NCBI RefSeq assembly: GCF_022614595.1
Contig: NZ_JAJFAU010000011.1
Location: forward strand, 5,728-56,221
DNA length: 50,494 nt
Direction of reading: 5' to 3'
DNA from: Streptomyces sp. CNQ085
GTDB lineage: Bacteria; Actinomycetota; Actinomycetes; Streptomycetales; Streptomycetaceae
In this document: positions 38,108 to 48,719 of the stretch, piece by piece
Position numbering within the stretch: the stretch's first letter is position 1
Layout: the number at the start of each line of letters is the position of its first letter
Notes under the pieces: generated by a model
The model's database searches: none
What the model was told of the DNA's origin: nothing
Seen by the model: the letters and a program-made list of their open reading frames with translations, nothing else
Program-made: the position numbers and the translations under genes

Positions 38108-38977
38108 TCAGGGACCGACCGGTCCGCCCGCCGGCCCGCCCACCGTGACGTGGTCGATCAGCCGCTCGACCGGGCCGAGCAGCCCCGGCTCCAGATCCGT
38201 GTAGTCGCGTACGCTCCCCAGGATCCGCTTCCACGCCGCGCCGGTGTTCTCCGGCCAGCCCAGCGCCCGGCACACCCCCGTCTTCCAGTCCCGGCCGCGC
38301 GGCACCCGGGGCCAGGCGCCGATACCCAGCGCGGACGGCTTCACCGCCTCCCAGACGTCGATGTACGGGTGGCCGACGACCAGCACGTTCTCACCGGTGA
38401 CCTCGGCGGCGATCCGGGACTCCTTGGAACCGGGCACCAGATGGTCCACCAGCACCCCCAGCCGGGCTTCGGGAGTGGGGCCGAAGGCCTCCACGACCGC
38501 CGTCAGGTCGTCCACGCCCTCCAGGTACTCCACGACCACGCCCTCGACCCGCAGGTCGTCGCCCCAGACCTTCTCCACCAGCTCCGCGTCGTGGCGCCCC
38601 TCGACGTAGATGCGCCCCGCCCGCGCCACCCGCGCGCGGGCGCCCGGCACCGCCACCGACCCCGAGGCCGTGCGCCGGGGCGCCACCGGAGCGGGCGGGG
38701 CCACCGCCCGCGGCCGGACGAGGGTGACGGCCCTGCCCTCCAGCAGGAAGCCGCGCGGCTCCATCGGGAAGACCCGGCACTTGCCGAAGCGGTCCTCCAG
38801 CGTGACGGTGAAACCCTGCGCCGTCCTCTCACAGCGCACCACCGCCCCGCAGAAGCCGGTCGTGACCTCCTCCACCACCAGATCCGGCTCGACGGGCACC
38901 TCGGGCGCGGGCCCGTGGTTGCCGGAGGTCCGCTTCCACGGAGGGGTCAGGTCGGGGCCGTACCGTCTGCTGCGCAT
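38108..38977 (-). CDS. DUF3097-family protein with Toprim-like core
   Basis: A 289-residue protein conserved in actinobacteria (family name from memory). After an N-terminal beta-rich part, residues about 120-260 contain [51 protein letters not shown] and [20 protein letters not shown]. VEGxxDA followed by DH...GxxES resembles the Glu and Asp metal-binding positions of Toprim nucleases and primases such as RNase M5. If so it may cut or process RNA. The ATG at 38977 opens RSRRYGPDL. It is transcribed toward hemW with a 40-bp gap. Confidence 0.8.
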   Translation of the reverse strand: MRSRRYGPDLTPPWKRTSGNHGPAPEVPVEPDLVVEEVTTGFCGAVVRCERTAQGFTVTLEDRFGKCRVFPMEPRGFLLEGRAVTLVRPRAVAPPAPVAPRRTASGSVAVPGARARVARAGRIYVEGRHDAELVEKVWGDDLRVEGVVVEYLEGVDDLTAVVEAFGPTPEARLGVLVDHLVPGSKESRIAAEVTGENVLVVGHPYIDVWEAVKPSALGIGAWPRVPRGRDWKTGVCRALGWPENTGAAWKRILGSVRDYTDLEPGLLGPVERLIDHVTVGGPAGGPVGP

Positions 38978-39051
38978 GCGGTCATTGTGTTACGTGATCC
39001 CCACCGTGAAACCTGAGACGGGTCCCTCCGCGGAACCCGCCGCGGCGTCCG

Positions 39052-39765
39052 TCACACCGTGCCGAAGCGTTCCGCCAGCGCGTCGCGCTGGGCGCGGACG
39101 AAGGCGGCGTCCACCACCGCCCCGTGGCCCGGTACGTACCGCGCGTCCTCGCCGCCCAGGGCGAGCAGCCGGTCCAGCGCGGCCGGCCAGTGGACGGGGT
39201 GGGAGTCCGGGCCCGCCTGCGGCTCGCCGGACTCCTCCACCAGGTCACCGCAGAAGACCACGTCCGGCCCGCCCGGCAGGCCGGGGACCACGACGGCCAG
39301 GTCGTGGGCGGTGTGCGCCGGGCCGACATTGGCCAGGAGCGCCTCCCGGCCGCCCAGCCGGACGGTCAGCTCGCCGGCCACCCGGTGGTGCGGGTGGACG
39401 AGTACGTCGACAGCCTCGGCCGCCTCCCGCGGGTCCGCGCCGTGCCGCACGGCGTCCTGGCGCAACTCGTCCTTCGAGTGGACCAGCAGGTCCTCGATCC
39501 CCACCGCCCCGTAGACCTCCACCCCGGCGAAGGCCGAGGCGCCCAGGACGTGGTCGAAGTGCGGATGGGTCAGCGCCACGTGGGTCACCGGCAGCCCGAA
39601 GCGATCGTGCAGGTACCGCCGGACGCGCGCGCCGTCACCCAGCGTCGCGCCCGTGTCGACCACCAGTATCCCGGTCCCGCCCGCGACGGCCCCGACCGTC
39701 TCGTCCCAGCCGGGCATGCGGCGGCGTACGACTCCGGGTGACAGCTCTTCCCAATCGGTCTCCAC
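39052..39765 (-). CDS. MBL-fold metallohydrolase
   Basis: A 237-residue protein of the metallo-beta-lactamase fold. The zinc motif HPHFDH sits in [17 protein letters not shown] near residue 70; further ligands are probably in [15 protein letters not shown] near 148, CGDLVEE near 171 and the final [11 protein letters not shown] near 211. These match hydrolases of the glyoxalase II/Zn-lactonase class; the substrate is unknown. The GTG at 39765 starts it and the gene diverges from hrcA. Confidence 0.85.
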   Translation of the reverse strand: METDWEELSPGVVRRRMPGWDETVGAVAGGTGILVVDTGATLGDGARVRRYLHDRFGLPVTHVALTHPHFDHVLGASAFAGVEVYGAVGIEDLLVHSKDELRQDAVRHGADPREAAEAVDVLVHPHHRVAGELTVRLGGREALLANVGPAHTAHDLAVVVPGLPGGPDVVFCGDLVEESGEPQAGPDSHPVHWPAALDRLLALGGEDARYVPGHGAVVDAAFVRAQRDALAERFGTV

Positions 39766-39843
39766 ACCGCGACGCTAGTGCCATCACGCGGGCGGTGCCC
39801 GCCGGGATGTGGTGCGGATCGCCCTTCCGGTCGGCGCCCGCCC

Positions 39844-39874
39844 TTGCCCTGGCCGTGGTCACCGGCCGTACACT
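39844..39874 (+). promoter_or_regulatory. Promoter of hrcA
   Basis: TTGCCC (39844-39849) and TACACT (39869-39874) with a 19-nt spacer. Transcription should start just before the CIRCE element at 39887, so a bound HrcA would block initiation. Confidence 0.55.
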
Positions 39875-39886
39875 GGCACAGGGTGA

Positions 39887-39913
39887 CTGGCACTCACCGG
39901 TTGAGAGTGCCAG
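39887..39913. promoter_or_regulatory. CIRCE operator (HrcA-binding site)
   Basis: CTGGCACTC (39887-39895) and GAGTGCCAG (39905-39913) are perfect inverted repeats separated by exactly 9 nt, the CIRCE architecture (GCACTC-N9-GAGTGC core). It stands 43 nt before hrcA, so HrcA represses its own operon with dnaJ and heat relieves it, as known for the family. Confidence 0.97.
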
Positions 39914-39956
39914 GGGTGAGGAACGGACGAGACGGCCGGACGGGAGGTGCGCCCAG

Positions 39957-40973
39957 ATGCCCAGTGAACGCAGACTCGAAGTCCTGCGCGCCATCGTCCA
40001 GGACTACGTGGGCACGCAGGAGCCGGTGGGTTCCAAGGCGCTGACCGAGCGGCACAACCTCCAGGTCTCCCCGGCCACCGTGCGCAACGACATGGCGGCC
40101 CTGGAGGACGAGGGGTACATCGCCCAGCCCCACACCAGCGCCGGCCGAGTGCCCACCGACAAGGGCTACCGTCTGTTCGTCGACAGGCTGGCGGGCGTCA
40201 AGCCGCTGTCCAAGCCGGAGCGCCGGGCGATCCAGAACTTCCTGGAGGACGCCGTCGACCTCGACGACGTCGTCAGCCGCACCGTGCGGCTGCTGGCCCA
40301 GCTCACCAGGCAGGTCGCCGTCGTCCAGTACCCCTCGCTGACCCGCTCGACCGTCCGCCACGTCGAACTGCTGCTCCTGGCCCCCGCGCGTCTGATGCTC
40401 GTACTGATCACGGACACCGGGCGGGTCGAGCAGCGGTTGGTGGACTGCCCGGCGCCCGTCTCCGAGTCGTCCCTGGCCGATCTGCGCGCCCGGCTCAACA
40501 GCCGGGTCGTCGGCGAGCGCTTCTCCGAGGTGCCCGGGCTGGTGCAGGACCTGCCGGAGTCCTTCGACTCCGAGGACCGCGGCACGGTCTCGACGGTGCT
40601 CGCCACCCTCCTGGAGACACTGGTGGAGGAGACCGAGGAGCGGCTGATGATCGGCGGCACCGCCAATCTCACCCGCTTCGTGCACGACTTCCCGCTGACC
40701 ATCCGGCCGGTGCTGGAAGCTCTGGAGGAGCAGGTCGTCCTGCTCAAGCTGCTGGGCGAGGCGAAGGACCCGGGCATGACGGTGCGAATCGGCCATGAGA
40801 ACGTTCACGAGGGACTGACCTCCACGTCGGTCGTCTCGGTCGGTTACGGTTCGGGAGACGAGGCGGTCGCCAAGCTCGGTGTGGTCGGGCCGACCCGCAT
40901 GGACTACCCCGGAACGATGGGAGCGGTACGCGCAGTGGCACGTTACGTCGGACAGATTCTCGCGGAGTCGTAA
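39957..40973 (+). CDS. hrcA: Heat-inducible transcription repressor HrcA
   Basis: A 338-residue repressor that binds CIRCE with help from GroEL. The N-terminal winged helix contains [20 protein letters not shown] and [20 protein letters not shown], then the conserved [19 protein letters not shown]; the C-terminal region includes [12 protein letters not shown] near 278. The ATG at 39957 is preceded by GGGAGG. The CIRCE site is in the promoter region. dnaJ begins directly after the stop codon (TAA then GTG), so the two are co-translated. Confidence 0.97.
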   Translation: MPSERRLEVLRAIVQDYVGTQEPVGSKALTERHNLQVSPATVRNDMAALEDEGYIAQPHTSAGRVPTDKGYRLFVDRLAGVKPLSKPERRAIQNFLEDAVDLDDVVSRTVRLLAQLTRQVAVVQYPSLTRSTVRHVELLLLAPARLMLVLITDTGRVEQRLVDCPAPVSESSLADLRARLNSRVVGERFSEVPGLVQDLPESFDSEDRGTVSTVLATLLETLVEETEERLMIGGTANLTRFVHDFPLTIRPVLEALEEQVVLLKLLGEAKDPGMTVRIGHENVHEGLTSTSVVSVGYGSGDEAVAKLGVVGPTRMDYPGTMGAVRAVARYVGQILAES

Positions 40974-42101
40974 GTGGCAACCGACTACTACGCGGTCCTG
41001 GGCGTGCAGCGCGATGCCTCACAGGACGAGATCAAGAAGGCCTTCCGCAGGCTCGCGCGCGAACTGCACCCTGACGTCAACCCGGATCCGAAGACGCAGG
41101 AGCGGTTCAAGGAGATCAACACCGCCTACGAGGTGCTCTCCGACCCGCAGAAGAAGCAGATGTACGACCTCGGCGGCGATCCCGCCGGCGGCGCGGGCCG
41201 GGGCGGCGGGTTCGGCGGGGGCTTCAACAACTTCTCCGACATCATGGACGCCTTCTTCGGCTCCGCCTCCCAGCGCGGGCCGAGGTCCCGCACCCGGCGC
41301 GGCCAGGACGCCATGATCCGGCTCGACATCGAGCTGGACGAGGCGGCCTTCGGCACCACCAAGGACATCCAGGTGGACACGGCGGTCGTCTGCACCACGT
41401 GCAGCGGTGAGGGGGCGGCCCCGGGCACCTCCGCGCAGACGTGCGACATGTGCCGCGGACGCGGAGAGGTCTCGCAGGTCACCCGGTCCTTCCTGGGCCA
41501 GGTCATGACCTCGCGCCCCTGCCCCCAGTGCCAGGGCTTCGGCACGGTCGTGCCCACCCCCTGCCCGGAGTGCGCGGGCGACGGCCGGGTGCGCTCGCGG
41601 CGCAACCTGACGGTGAAGATCCCGGCCGGCGTCGACGACGGCACCCGCATCCAGCTCGCCGGCGAGGGCGAGGTCGGCCCGGGCGGCGGTCCGGCGGGCG
41701 ACCTGTACGTCGAGATCCACGAGGCGCCGCACCCGGTCTTCCAGCGGCGCGGCGACGATCTGCACTGTACGGTCACCATCCCCATGACGGCGGCGGCGCT
41801 GGGTACCAAGGTCCCGCTGAAGACGCTGGACGGCATGGACGAGGTCGACATCCGGCCCGGCACCCAGTCCGGCCAGTCCGTCCCGCTCCACCAGCGCGGT
41901 GTGACGCACCTGCGCGGCGGCGGCCGCGGCGACCTGGTCGTCCACGTGGAGGTCCAGACGCCGAACAAGCTGGACCCGGAGCAGGAGGAGCTGCTGCGCC
42001 GTCTGGCCAAGCTGCGCGGCGAGGAGCGGCCCACGGGCCAGTTCCAGCCGGGGCAGCAGGGGCTGTTCTCGCGGCTGAAGGACGCGTTCAACGGGCGTTG
42101 A
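40974..42101 (+). CDS. dnaJ: Chaperone DnaJ (HrcA-operon copy)
   Basis: A 375-residue Hsp40 co-chaperone for DnaK. The J domain has [20 protein letters not shown] and the HPD tripeptide in [10 protein letters not shown] Gly-rich linker ([13 protein letters not shown]) follows. Four zinc-binding CxxCxGxG-type repeats are seen from about residue 140: [24 protein letters not shown] and CPECAGDG. The C-terminal substrate-binding domains end in [11 protein letters not shown]. The GTG at 40974 touches the hrcA stop. This is the heat-regulated DnaJ2 of actinobacteria; a second dnaJ with dnaK is usual elsewhere. Confidence 0.97.
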   Translation: MATDYYAVLGVQRDASQDEIKKAFRRLARELHPDVNPDPKTQERFKEINTAYEVLSDPQKKQMYDLGGDPAGGAGRGGGFGGGFNNFSDIMDAFFGSASQRGPRSRTRRGQDAMIRLDIELDEAAFGTTKDIQVDTAVVCTTCSGEGAAPGTSAQTCDMCRGRGEVSQVTRSFLGQVMTSRPCPQCQGFGTVVPTPCPECAGDGRVRSRRNLTVKIPAGVDDGTRIQLAGEGEVGPGGGPAGDLYVEIHEAPHPVFQRRGDDLHCTVTIPMTAAALGTKVPLKTLDGMDEVDIRPGTQSGQSVPLHQRGVTHLRGGGRGDLVVHVEVQTPNKLDPEQEELLRRLAKLRGEERPTGQFQPGQQGLFSRLKDAFNGR

Positions 42102-42154
42102 GGCGGTCGTGGGGCAGGACGGCCGGCCTCCGGTGGGCATGGCAGGATGCCGCC

Positions 42155-42217
42155 ATGCCCACCGAGCTGATCACCCCGGCCGCCCGGCCGGAGCGCCCCG
42201 CCCGGCGGTCCGCGTGA
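42155..42217 (+). CDS. Possible 20-codon ORF overlapping the rsmE start
   Basis: ATG at 42155 opens MPTELITPAARPERPARRSA and its TGA (42215-42217) overlaps the GTG start of rsmE (42214-42216) as GTGA. The arrangement would couple translation. No strong ribosome site precedes it and the peptide has no recognisable feature, so it may be chance. Confidence 0.3.
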   Translation: MPTELITPAARPERPARRSA

Positions 42218-42963
42218 CCGCCCCCGTCTTCCTGGCCGAGAGCGCCCTCCTGGCCGGTGCCGTCCCCGGCGCCGTGCTGGTGCTGGAGGGACCCGAGGGC
42301 AGGCACGCCGTCGCGGTACGGCGGCTGCGCGCGGGCGAGGGGGTCGTCCTCACCGACGGGGCGGGCACCGGGGCCTTCGGCACCGTCACGGCCGTCGGGG
42401 GGAAGGACCGCCTGGAGGTCGCCGTCACCGAGGTGCGCACCGAGCCGGAGCCGTACCCGCGGATCACCGTCGTCCAGGCCCTGCCCAAGGGCGACCGCGG
42501 CGAGCTGGCCGTGGAGACGATGACGGAGACGGGCGTGGACGCGATCGTGCCCTGGTCCGCGTCGCGCTGCGTCACGCGGTGGCGGGGCGAGCGCGGGCAG
42601 AAGGCGCTGCGCAAGTGGCGTTCCACCGCGCGCGAGGCCGGCAAGCAGTCGCGCAGGCTGCGCTTCCCGGAGGTCGCCGACCCGGCCGGCACCCGGCAAC
42701 TGCTCCCGCTGCTGTCGTCCGCCGCCTTCGCCGCGGTCCTCCACGAGGAGGGCTCGCTCCCGCTGGCGACCGCCGGGCTGCCGGCCGGGGGCGAGCTGGT
42801 ACTCGTCGTCGGTCCGGAGGGCGGGGTCGCCCCCGAGGAGCTGGAGGCGTTCGAGCGGGCCGGCGCGCGCCCGTACCGGCTGGGCCCGAGCGTGCTGCGC
42901 ACCTCCACGGCGGGTACGGCGGCGGCGGCGCTGCTGCTGGGACGTACCGGCCGCTGGTCCTGA
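42214..42963 (+). CDS. rsmE: 16S rRNA m3U1498 methyltransferase
   Basis: Methylates U1498 in the decoding region of 16S rRNA. The 249-residue protein has a PUA-like N-terminus (GPEGRHAVAVRRLRAGEGVV), then ITVVQALPKGDRGELAVETM, KWRSTAREAGKQSRRLRFPE and the SPOUT knot motif LVLVVGPEGGVAPEELEAFE followed by LGPSVLRTSTAGTAA. These are diagnostic for RsmE. I use the GTG at 42214. It lies 112 nt after dnaJ, as in many actinobacteria. Confidence 0.95.
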   Translation: MTAPVFLAESALLAGAVPGAVLVLEGPEGRHAVAVRRLRAGEGVVLTDGAGTGAFGTVTAVGGKDRLEVAVTEVRTEPEPYPRITVVQALPKGDRGELAVETMTETGVDAIVPWSASRCVTRWRGERGQKALRKWRSTAREAGKQSRRLRFPEVADPAGTRQLLPLLSSAAFAAVLHEEGSLPLATAGLPAGGELVLVVGPEGGVAPEELEAFERAGARPYRLGPSVLRTSTAGTAAAALLLGRTGRWS

Positions 42964-43040
42964 TCACCCGTGTCGCGGCCGGGGTACGATCGGCGCTGCG
43001 TGACCACCGATCGACCCACCTCACAGCGGGAGGCGCCACC

Positions 43041-43415
43041 GTGGCGGAGGAACCGCAGGCGGACTGCCTGTTCTGCAAGATCGTGGCGGGGGACGTCCCG
43101 GCGACGATCGTCCAGGAGACCGACACCACGCTCGCCTTCCGGGACATCAACCCGCAGGCGCCCACCCATGTGCTGGTGATCCCCAAGGAGCACCACTCCG
43201 ACGCCGCCGCGCTGGCCGCCGCCGCCCCGCAGCTGGCCGCCGACGTGCTGCGCGCGGCGGGCGAGGTCGCCGCGCAGGAGAACATCGCCCCGCCCGGGGG
43301 CGCCACCGTCGGCTACCGGATCGTGTTCAACACCGGTGCGGGCGCCGGGCAGACCGTCTGGCACGCGCACGCCCACGTCCTGGGCGGACGCGGCCTGAAC
43401 TGGCCCCCCGGATAA
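43041..43415 (+). CDS. HIT-family nucleotide hydrolase (HINT-like)
   Basis: A 124-residue HIT protein: [20 protein letters not shown] near residue 9, [17 protein letters not shown] near 37 and the histidine triad [14 protein letters not shown] near 107. The extra cysteines (CLFC) and the end are typical of HINT purine-nucleotide phosphoramidases, which hydrolyse AMP-lysine or AMP-NH2. Length is normal. The GTG at 43041 has GGGAGG upstream. The RNase Z-like gene begins six nt later, so the two form an operon. Confidence 0.93.
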   Translation: MAEEPQADCLFCKIVAGDVPATIVQETDTTLAFRDINPQAPTHVLVIPKEHHSDAAALAAAAPQLAADVLRAAGEVAAQENIAPPGGATVGYRIVFNTGAGAGQTVWHAHAHVLGGRGLNWPPG

Positions 43416-43420
43416 GTCCG

Positions 43421-44326
43421 TTGTCCGTACGTGAACTGGTCGTGCTGGGCACGGCCAGCCAGGTGCCCACCCGTCGGCGCAACCACAACGGCTACGTTCT
43501 GCGCTGGGATGGTGAGGCGCTGCTGTTCGACCCCGGCGAGGGCACCCAGCGCCAGATGCTCCGCGCGGGCGTGGCCGCCCACGACCTCACCCGGCTGTGC
43601 GTCACCCACTTCCACGGCGACCACAGCCTGGGCCTGGCCGGGGTCATCCAGCGCATCAACCTCGACCGGGTCCCGCACCCGGTCACGGCGCACTACCCGG
43701 CGAGCGGGCAGCGTTTCTTCGACCGCCTGCGGTACGCCACCGCCTACCGCGAGACGGCCGAACTGCGCGAGGAGCCGGTCGGCGCCGACGGCACGGTGGC
43801 CGCCACCGCCGCGTACACGCTCCAGGCGCGGCGCCTGTCCCATCCGGTGGAGTCCTACGGCTACCGCCTGGTCGAGCCCGACGGACGCCGGATGCTGCCC
43901 GAGCGGCTCGCCGCCCGCGGCATCTCGGGCCCGGACGTCGGCCGCATCCGGCGCGAGGGGGAACTGCGCGGGGTCTCCCTGGACGAGGTGAGCGAGACCC
44001 GCCCCGGCCAGCGCTTCGCCTTCGTGATGGACACCCGGCTGTGCGACGGCGTGCACGCGCTGGCCGAGGGCTGCGACATGCTGGTCATCGAGGCGACCTT
44101 CCTCGACGACGAGGAGGCCCTGGCGCGGGAGTACGGCCATCTCACCGCGGGCCAGGCGGCCTCCGTCGCGGCGCGGGCGGGGGTGCGGCACCTGGTGCTC
44201 ACGCACTTCTCGCAGCGCTACGACGACCCGGCCCGGTTCGCCGTCCAGGCCAGGGAGGCGGGGTTCGCCGGGGAGCTGACCGTGGCCGAGGACCTGATGC
44301 GGGTGCCGCTGCCCCGGCGGCGCTGA
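43421..44326 (+). CDS. rnz: Ribonuclease Z-like metallohydrolase
   Basis: A 301-residue MBL-fold protein of the ElaC/RNase Z group, which trims the 3' ends of pre-tRNAs lacking CCA. The motifs are [45 protein letters not shown] near residue 61, [11 protein letters not shown] near 203, IEATFLDD near 225 and [11 protein letters not shown] near 259. These are standard positions. The tRNA genes in this window indeed lack encoded CCA, so such an enzyme is needed. It starts at a TTG at 43421, six nt after the HIT gene. Confidence 0.9.
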   Translation: MSVRELVVLGTASQVPTRRRNHNGYVLRWDGEALLFDPGEGTQRQMLRAGVAAHDLTRLCVTHFHGDHSLGLAGVIQRINLDRVPHPVTAHYPASGQRFFDRLRYATAYRETAELREEPVGADGTVAATAAYTLQARRLSHPVESYGYRLVEPDGRRMLPERLAARGISGPDVGRIRREGELRGVSLDEVSETRPGQRFAFVMDTRLCDGVHALAEGCDMLVIEATFLDDEEALAREYGHLTAGQAASVAARAGVRHLVLTHFSQRYDDPARFAVQAREAGFAGELTVAEDLMRVPLPRRR

Positions 44327-44460
44327 CCGCCGCCGCCCGTACTCTCCCCGCGCCGCACCGGCCCGTCCCGACCCGTGCCGGGAGGCCCCCTCCTTACCGT
44401 GCTGGTGAGCCGTTCGCAAACCGCCGCCGGCTTTCCGCGCCGATCGTGCACACTGGCCGC

Positions 44461-45531
44461 ATGCTCGACCCGCTCGCCTCACTCCGCACCCCCGACGACC
44501 CGCTCTGCGATGTCTATCTGACCGGGACGGTCTTCCTGGACATCATCTTCACCGGTCTGGACTCGGCACCGGTGCGCGGCACCGAGTCCTGGGCGCGGGG
44601 CATGGGGTCGAGTCCCGGCGGCGTCGCCAACATGGCCACCGCCCTGGCCCGGCTCGGCCTGCACACCTCACTCGCCGCCGCTTTCGGCGACGACATGTAC
44701 GGCGAGTACTGCTGGGAGGCGCTGGAGAAGGGCGAGGGCATCGACCTGTCACGGTCACGCACCGCGCCCGGCTGGCACTCGCCGGTCACCGTCTCGATGG
44801 CCTACGAGGGCGAGCGGACGATGGTCTCCCACGGGCACGAGGCCCCCCGGCCCGAGGAGCCCGTCCCCGGCGACCCGCCCGCCGCCCGCGCCTGTGTCGC
44901 CTCCCTCCGGCCCGGCAGGCGCCAGGAGTGGATCGCCCGGGCGGCCCGGTCCGGCAGCCGGGTCTTCGCCGACATCGGCTGGGACGAGACCGGCCGCTGG
45001 GACCCGGACGACCTCGCCGACCTGGAGCACTGCGAGGCGTTCCTGCCCAACGCCGGGGAGGCGATGGGCTACACCCGCACCGACTGCCCCCGCGCCGCCG
45101 CCCGCCGCCTCGCCGAGAAGGTGCCGCTGGCCGTGGTGACCATGGGGTCCGAGGGCGCCGTCGCGGTGGACGGCGCCACGGGTGAGACGGCCGAGGTGCC
45201 CGCCATCTCGGTGGAGGCGCTGGACCCCACCGGAGCCGGGGACGTGTTCGTGGCCGGTTTCGTCGCCGGCACCCTGGCCGACTGGCCGCTGGCCGACAGG
45301 CTGGCCTTCGCCGGGCTGACCGCCGCCCTGTCGGTGCAGGAGTTCGGCGGCTCGCTGTCCGCGCCGGGATGGGTCGAGATCGCCGCCTGGTGGCAGCGTG
45401 TGCGCGACTTCGACGAGCAGGATCCGGCCGCCCTGAGCCGTTACGGCTTCCTGGACGCCCTGCTGCCCGGCTGCGCCCGGCCGTGGCCGCTGCGCCGCGC
45501 GGTACCGACCATCGGCTTCCGCCGGCCGTGA
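44461..45531 (+). CDS. PfkB-family carbohydrate/nucleoside kinase
   Basis: A 356-residue ribokinase-fold protein. The first PfkB signature region is SSPGGVANMATALARLGLHT near residue 51 and the second is the catalytic DPTGAGDVFVAGF near 258, in which the aspartate of GAGD is the base. LADLEHCEAFLPNAGEAMGY fits the lid region. The substrate (sugar or nucleoside) is not predictable. It has its own start ATG at 44461, 134 nt after the RNase Z-like gene, and is followed by a 195-nt gap before phoH. Confidence 0.88.
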   Translation: MLDPLASLRTPDDPLCDVYLTGTVFLDIIFTGLDSAPVRGTESWARGMGSSPGGVANMATALARLGLHTSLAAAFGDDMYGEYCWEALEKGEGIDLSRSRTAPGWHSPVTVSMAYEGERTMVSHGHEAPRPEEPVPGDPPAARACVASLRPGRRQEWIARAARSGSRVFADIGWDETGRWDPDDLADLEHCEAFLPNAGEAMGYTRTDCPRAAARRLAEKVPLAVVTMGSEGAVAVDGATGETAEVPAISVEALDPTGAGDVFVAGFVAGTLADWPLADRLAFAGLTAALSVQEFGGSLSAPGWVEIAAWWQRVRDFDEQDPAALSRYGFLDALLPGCARPWPLRRAVPTIGFRRP

Positions 45532-45619
45532 CCCGCCCCGGGCCGGCGGAAGCCCGCCCCGGGTCTCCCGTGGCGCCGGGGCGCCGGACCGGGCCGCGGT
45601 CCGGGCATACAAATCGCTA

Positions 45620-45647
45620 CTGACCTGTCAGCGTCACGTCGTACCCT
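45620..45647 (+). promoter_or_regulatory. Candidate promoter of the phoH operon
   Basis: CTGACC (45620-45625) and TACCCT (45642-45647), 16-nt spacer, about 80 nt before the phoH start. Confidence 0.45.
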
Positions 45648-45726
45648 GGAAGTCCAGGCGCGCGGCGGAGACAGACCGGCGGCACAGCAGCGACAGAGAG
45701 GGACGCGCAGGCCACAGAGCCGGCCC

Positions 45727-46755
45727 ATGACTCAGACACAGACGGACCAGGCACGGTCCACCCAAGCGAGTGCCCGTTTCACCGTCCCGGCCAAGCACCC
45801 GATGGTGACGGTGCTGGGTTCCGGCGACTCCCTCCTCCGTGTGATCGAGAAAGCCTTCCCGTCGACGGACATCCACGTTCGCGGGAACGAGATCACCGCG
45901 ACCGGCGAGGCGGCGGAGGTCGAACTCGTCCAGCGGTTGTTCGACGAGATGATGCTGGTGCTGCGCACCGGCCAGCCGCTGACCGAGGACGCGGTGGAAC
46001 GATCGGTCGCCATGCTCCGCGACGCGGAGGACGGCGGCGCCGAGACACCGGCCGAGGTGCTGACGCAGAACATCCTGTCCAACCGCGGCCGTACGATCCG
46101 CCCCAAGACGCTCAACCAGAAGCGCTACGTGGACGCGATCGACAAGCACACCGTCGTCTTCGGCATCGGCCCGGCGGGCACCGGCAAGACCTACCTCGCC
46201 ATGGCCAAGGCGGTGCAGGCCCTGCAGTCCAAGCAGGTCACCCGCATCATCCTGACCCGGCCCGCCGTCGAGGCGGGGGAGCGGCTGGGCTTCCTGCCCG
46301 GCACGCTCTACGAGAAGATCGACCCGTACCTGCGGCCGCTGTACGACGCGCTGCACGATATGCTCGACCCCGACTCCATCCCGCGCCTGATGGCCGCCGG
46401 GACGATCGAGGTCGCGCCGCTGGCGTACATGCGCGGCCGTACGCTCAACGACGCCTTCATCATCCTGGACGAGGCTCAGAACACCAATCCCGAGCAGATG
46501 AAGATGTTCCTCACCCGGCTCGGCTTCGACTCCAAGATCGTGATCACCGGCGATGTCACCCAGGTCGACCTGCCCGGCGGCACCAGAAGCGGCCTGCGCC
46601 AGGTACAGGGGATCCTCGAGGGCGTGGAGGACGTCCACTTCTCGCGGCTCACCAGCACCGACGTCGTGCGGCACAAGCTGGTCGGCCGTATCGTCGACGC
46701 CTACCAGCGCTACGACGACAGCCACGGAACCACCGACGGCAGTGACCGAAAGTAA
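45727..46755 (+). CDS. PhoH-like ATPase (YbeZ type)
   Basis: A 342-residue P-loop ATPase. An N-terminal KH-like region ([20 protein letters not shown]) precedes the Walker A motif [15 protein letters not shown] near residue 149, [18 protein letters not shown] near 175, the Walker [21 protein letters not shown] near 247 and [14 protein letters not shown]. It pairs with ybeY, the next gene 21 nt downstream, in nearly all bacteria, with a role in rRNA maturation and RNA helicase-type activity. Phosphate control of this clade is not shown here. Confidence 0.95.
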   Translation: MTQTQTDQARSTQASARFTVPAKHPMVTVLGSGDSLLRVIEKAFPSTDIHVRGNEITATGEAAEVELVQRLFDEMMLVLRTGQPLTEDAVERSVAMLRDAEDGGAETPAEVLTQNILSNRGRTIRPKTLNQKRYVDAIDKHTVVFGIGPAGTGKTYLAMAKAVQALQSKQVTRIILTRPAVEAGERLGFLPGTLYEKIDPYLRPLYDALHDMLDPDSIPRLMAAGTIEVAPLAYMRGRTLNDAFIILDEAQNTNPEQMKMFLTRLGFDSKIVITGDVTQVDLPGGTRSGLRQVQGILEGVEDVHFSRLTSTDVVRHKLVGRIVDAYQRYDDSHGTTDGSDRK

Positions 46756-46776
46756 CGGAAAGCAACCGCCATCCAC

Positions 46777-47274
46777 ATGTCGATCGACGTCAACAACGAG
46801 TCCGGCCGCGAGATCGACGAGCGGGCGATCCTCGGTATCGCCCGCTACGCCCTCGCCCGGATGCGCATCCACCCGCTGTCGGAGCTGTCGGTGATCGCCG
46901 TCGACACCGACGCCATGGAGCAGCTCCACAAGCAGTGGATGGACCTCCCCGGCCCGACCGACGTGATGTCCTTCCCCATGGACGAGCTGCGCCCGCCTTC
47001 CAAGGACGAGGACGAGCCCCCGCAGGGCCTTCTCGGCGACATCGTGCTCTGCCCCGACGTCGCCGAGAAGCAGGGCGCCGACGCCCCGACGAAGCACTCC
47101 ATGGACGAGGAGCTGCAGATGCTCACCGTCCACGGGATGCTCCACCTGCTCGGCTACGACCATGAGACGCCCGGTGAGCGGACCGAGATGTTCGGCCTCC
47201 AGGCGGCGATCGTCGACGGCTGGCGCGCCGAGCGCGGCCTGGAAGGGCCCTCCCCGGCCCCGACGACGGCATGA
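46777..47274 (+). CDS. ybeY: Endoribonuclease YbeY (rRNA maturation factor)
   Basis: A 165-residue zinc-dependent RNase involved in 16S rRNA 3'-end maturation and ribosome quality control. The conserved zinc motif [11 protein letters not shown] lies near residue 114; [12 protein letters not shown] near 59 and [13 protein letters not shown] near 88 are also family marks. The C-terminus is normal in length. The start of the next gene (ATG at 47271) overlaps the stop as ATGA. Confidence 0.96.
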   Translation: MSIDVNNESGREIDERAILGIARYALARMRIHPLSELSVIAVDTDAMEQLHKQWMDLPGPTDVMSFPMDELRPPSKDEDEPPQGLLGDIVLCPDVAEKQGADAPTKHSMDEELQMLTVHGMLHLLGYDHETPGERTEMFGLQAAIVDGWRAERGLEGPSPAPTTA

Positions 47275-48638
47275 GCGCCCCGCTGATCGCCGCGGCGGTC
47301 CTGCTGGTCGGTCTCGCCTGGCTGGCCGCCTGTGCCGAGGCCGGCCTGGCCAGCACCACCAGCTACCGCGCGGAGGAGGCCGTACGCTCCGGGCGGCGCG
47401 GCGGGGGCAAGCTGGCCGCCGTCGCGGCCGACCCCACCCGGTACCTCAACCTCGCCCTGCTGCTGCGGGTGACCGCCGAGATGTCGGCCGGAGTCCTGGT
47501 CACCTACGGCTTCCTGCACACCTTCGAGGTCACCTGGCAGGCGCTGTCGGCGGCCGGCGGCGTGATGGTGCTCGTCTCCTACGTCGCCGTCGGCGTCTCG
47601 CCGCGCACCATCGGCCGCCAGCACCCGCTGAACACCGCCACGGCCGCCGCGTACGTGCTGCTGCCGCTGGCACGTGTGCTCGGTCCGCTGCCGCAGCTGC
47701 TGATCCTCCTGGGCAACGCCCTGACCCCGGGCAAGGGCTTCCGCAAGGGCCCGTTCGCCACCGAGGCCGAACTGCGGGCCATGGTCGACCTGGCCGGGCG
47801 GGAGGCGCTGATCGAGGACGAGGAGCGCCGTATGGTGCACTCCGTCTTCGAGCTGGGCGACACCCTGGTGCGCGAGGTGATGGTGCCGCGCACCGAGCTG
47901 GTCTCCATCGAGCGGTTCAAGACCATCCGCCAGGCGCTCACCCTGGCCCTGCGCTCGGGCTTCTCCCGCATCCCGGTGACCGGCGAGAACGAGGACGACG
48001 TCATCGGCATCGTCTACCTCAAGGACCTCTCCCGCAAGGTCCACATCAACCGCGACACCGAGAACGACCTGATCTCCACGGCCATGCGTCCGGCGGCCTT
48101 CGTCCCCGACACCAAGAACGCCGGCGACCTGCTGCGCGAGATGCAGAAGGACCGCACCCACGTCGCCGTCGTGATCGACGAGTACGGCGGCACCGCCGGG
48201 ATCGTCACCATCGAGGACATCCTGGAGGAGATCGTCGGCGAGATCACCGACGAGTACGACCGGGAGCTGCCGCCCGTCGAGGACCTGGGCGACGGCCGCC
48301 ACCGGGTCACCGCCCGCCTGGACCTGGGCGACCTGGGTGAGCTGTACGGCCTGGACCTGGAGGACGAGGACGTGGAGACGGTCGGCGGACTGCTGGCCAA
48401 GCTCCTGGGCCGCGTCCCCATCGCGGGTGCCACGGCGACGGTGGAGGTGTCCGAGGGGCGCGGGGAGCACCGCGGCGGCCACCACGCGGACCGCCAGGGC
48501 GATCCGGCGCCGCGCGGCCTGCGGCTGACCGCCGAGTCCCCGGCGGGCCGCCGCAACCGCATCGTCACGGTCCTGGTCGAGCCGGTCCGCGTCCCCGCGC
48601 CGGAGCCGGAGGACGAGGCGGCCGGGACCGGTGGCTGA
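47271..48638 (+). CDS. CNNM/CorC-type membrane transporter-associated protein (hemolysin C-like)
   Basis: A 455-residue protein: a four-helix CNNM (DUF21) domain in residues 1-160, starting [20 protein letters not shown]. Two CBS domains follow ([20 protein letters not shown] and [20 protein letters not shown]) and a CorC_HlyC C-terminal domain with [16 protein letters not shown]. Such proteins transport or regulate Mg2+/Co2+. They commonly sit between ybeY and era. The tail after residue 390 is Pro/Arg/Glu-rich. Translation is coupled to ybeY by the ATGA overlap. Confidence 0.92.
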   Translation: MSAPLIAAAVLLVGLAWLAACAEAGLASTTSYRAEEAVRSGRRGGGKLAAVAADPTRYLNLALLLRVTAEMSAGVLVTYGFLHTFEVTWQALSAAGGVMVLVSYVAVGVSPRTIGRQHPLNTATAAAYVLLPLARVLGPLPQLLILLGNALTPGKGFRKGPFATEAELRAMVDLAGREALIEDEERRMVHSVFELGDTLVREVMVPRTELVSIERFKTIRQALTLALRSGFSRIPVTGENEDDVIGIVYLKDLSRKVHINRDTENDLISTAMRPAAFVPDTKNAGDLLREMQKDRTHVAVVIDEYGGTAGIVTIEDILEEIVGEITDEYDRELPPVEDLGDGRHRVTARLDLGDLGELYGLDLEDEDVETVGGLLAKLLGRVPIAGATATVEVSEGRGEHRGGHHADRQGDPAPRGLRLTAESPAGRRNRIVTVLVEPVRVPAPEPEDEAAGTGG

Positions 48639-48719
48639 CGGCCGGAGCCCGCGGGAGGAGGCGGCCGGAGGGAGGCGAGGGCGCAATCCACGCGTTCCCG
48701 GCCTGGGCCGCCCCTCGGC

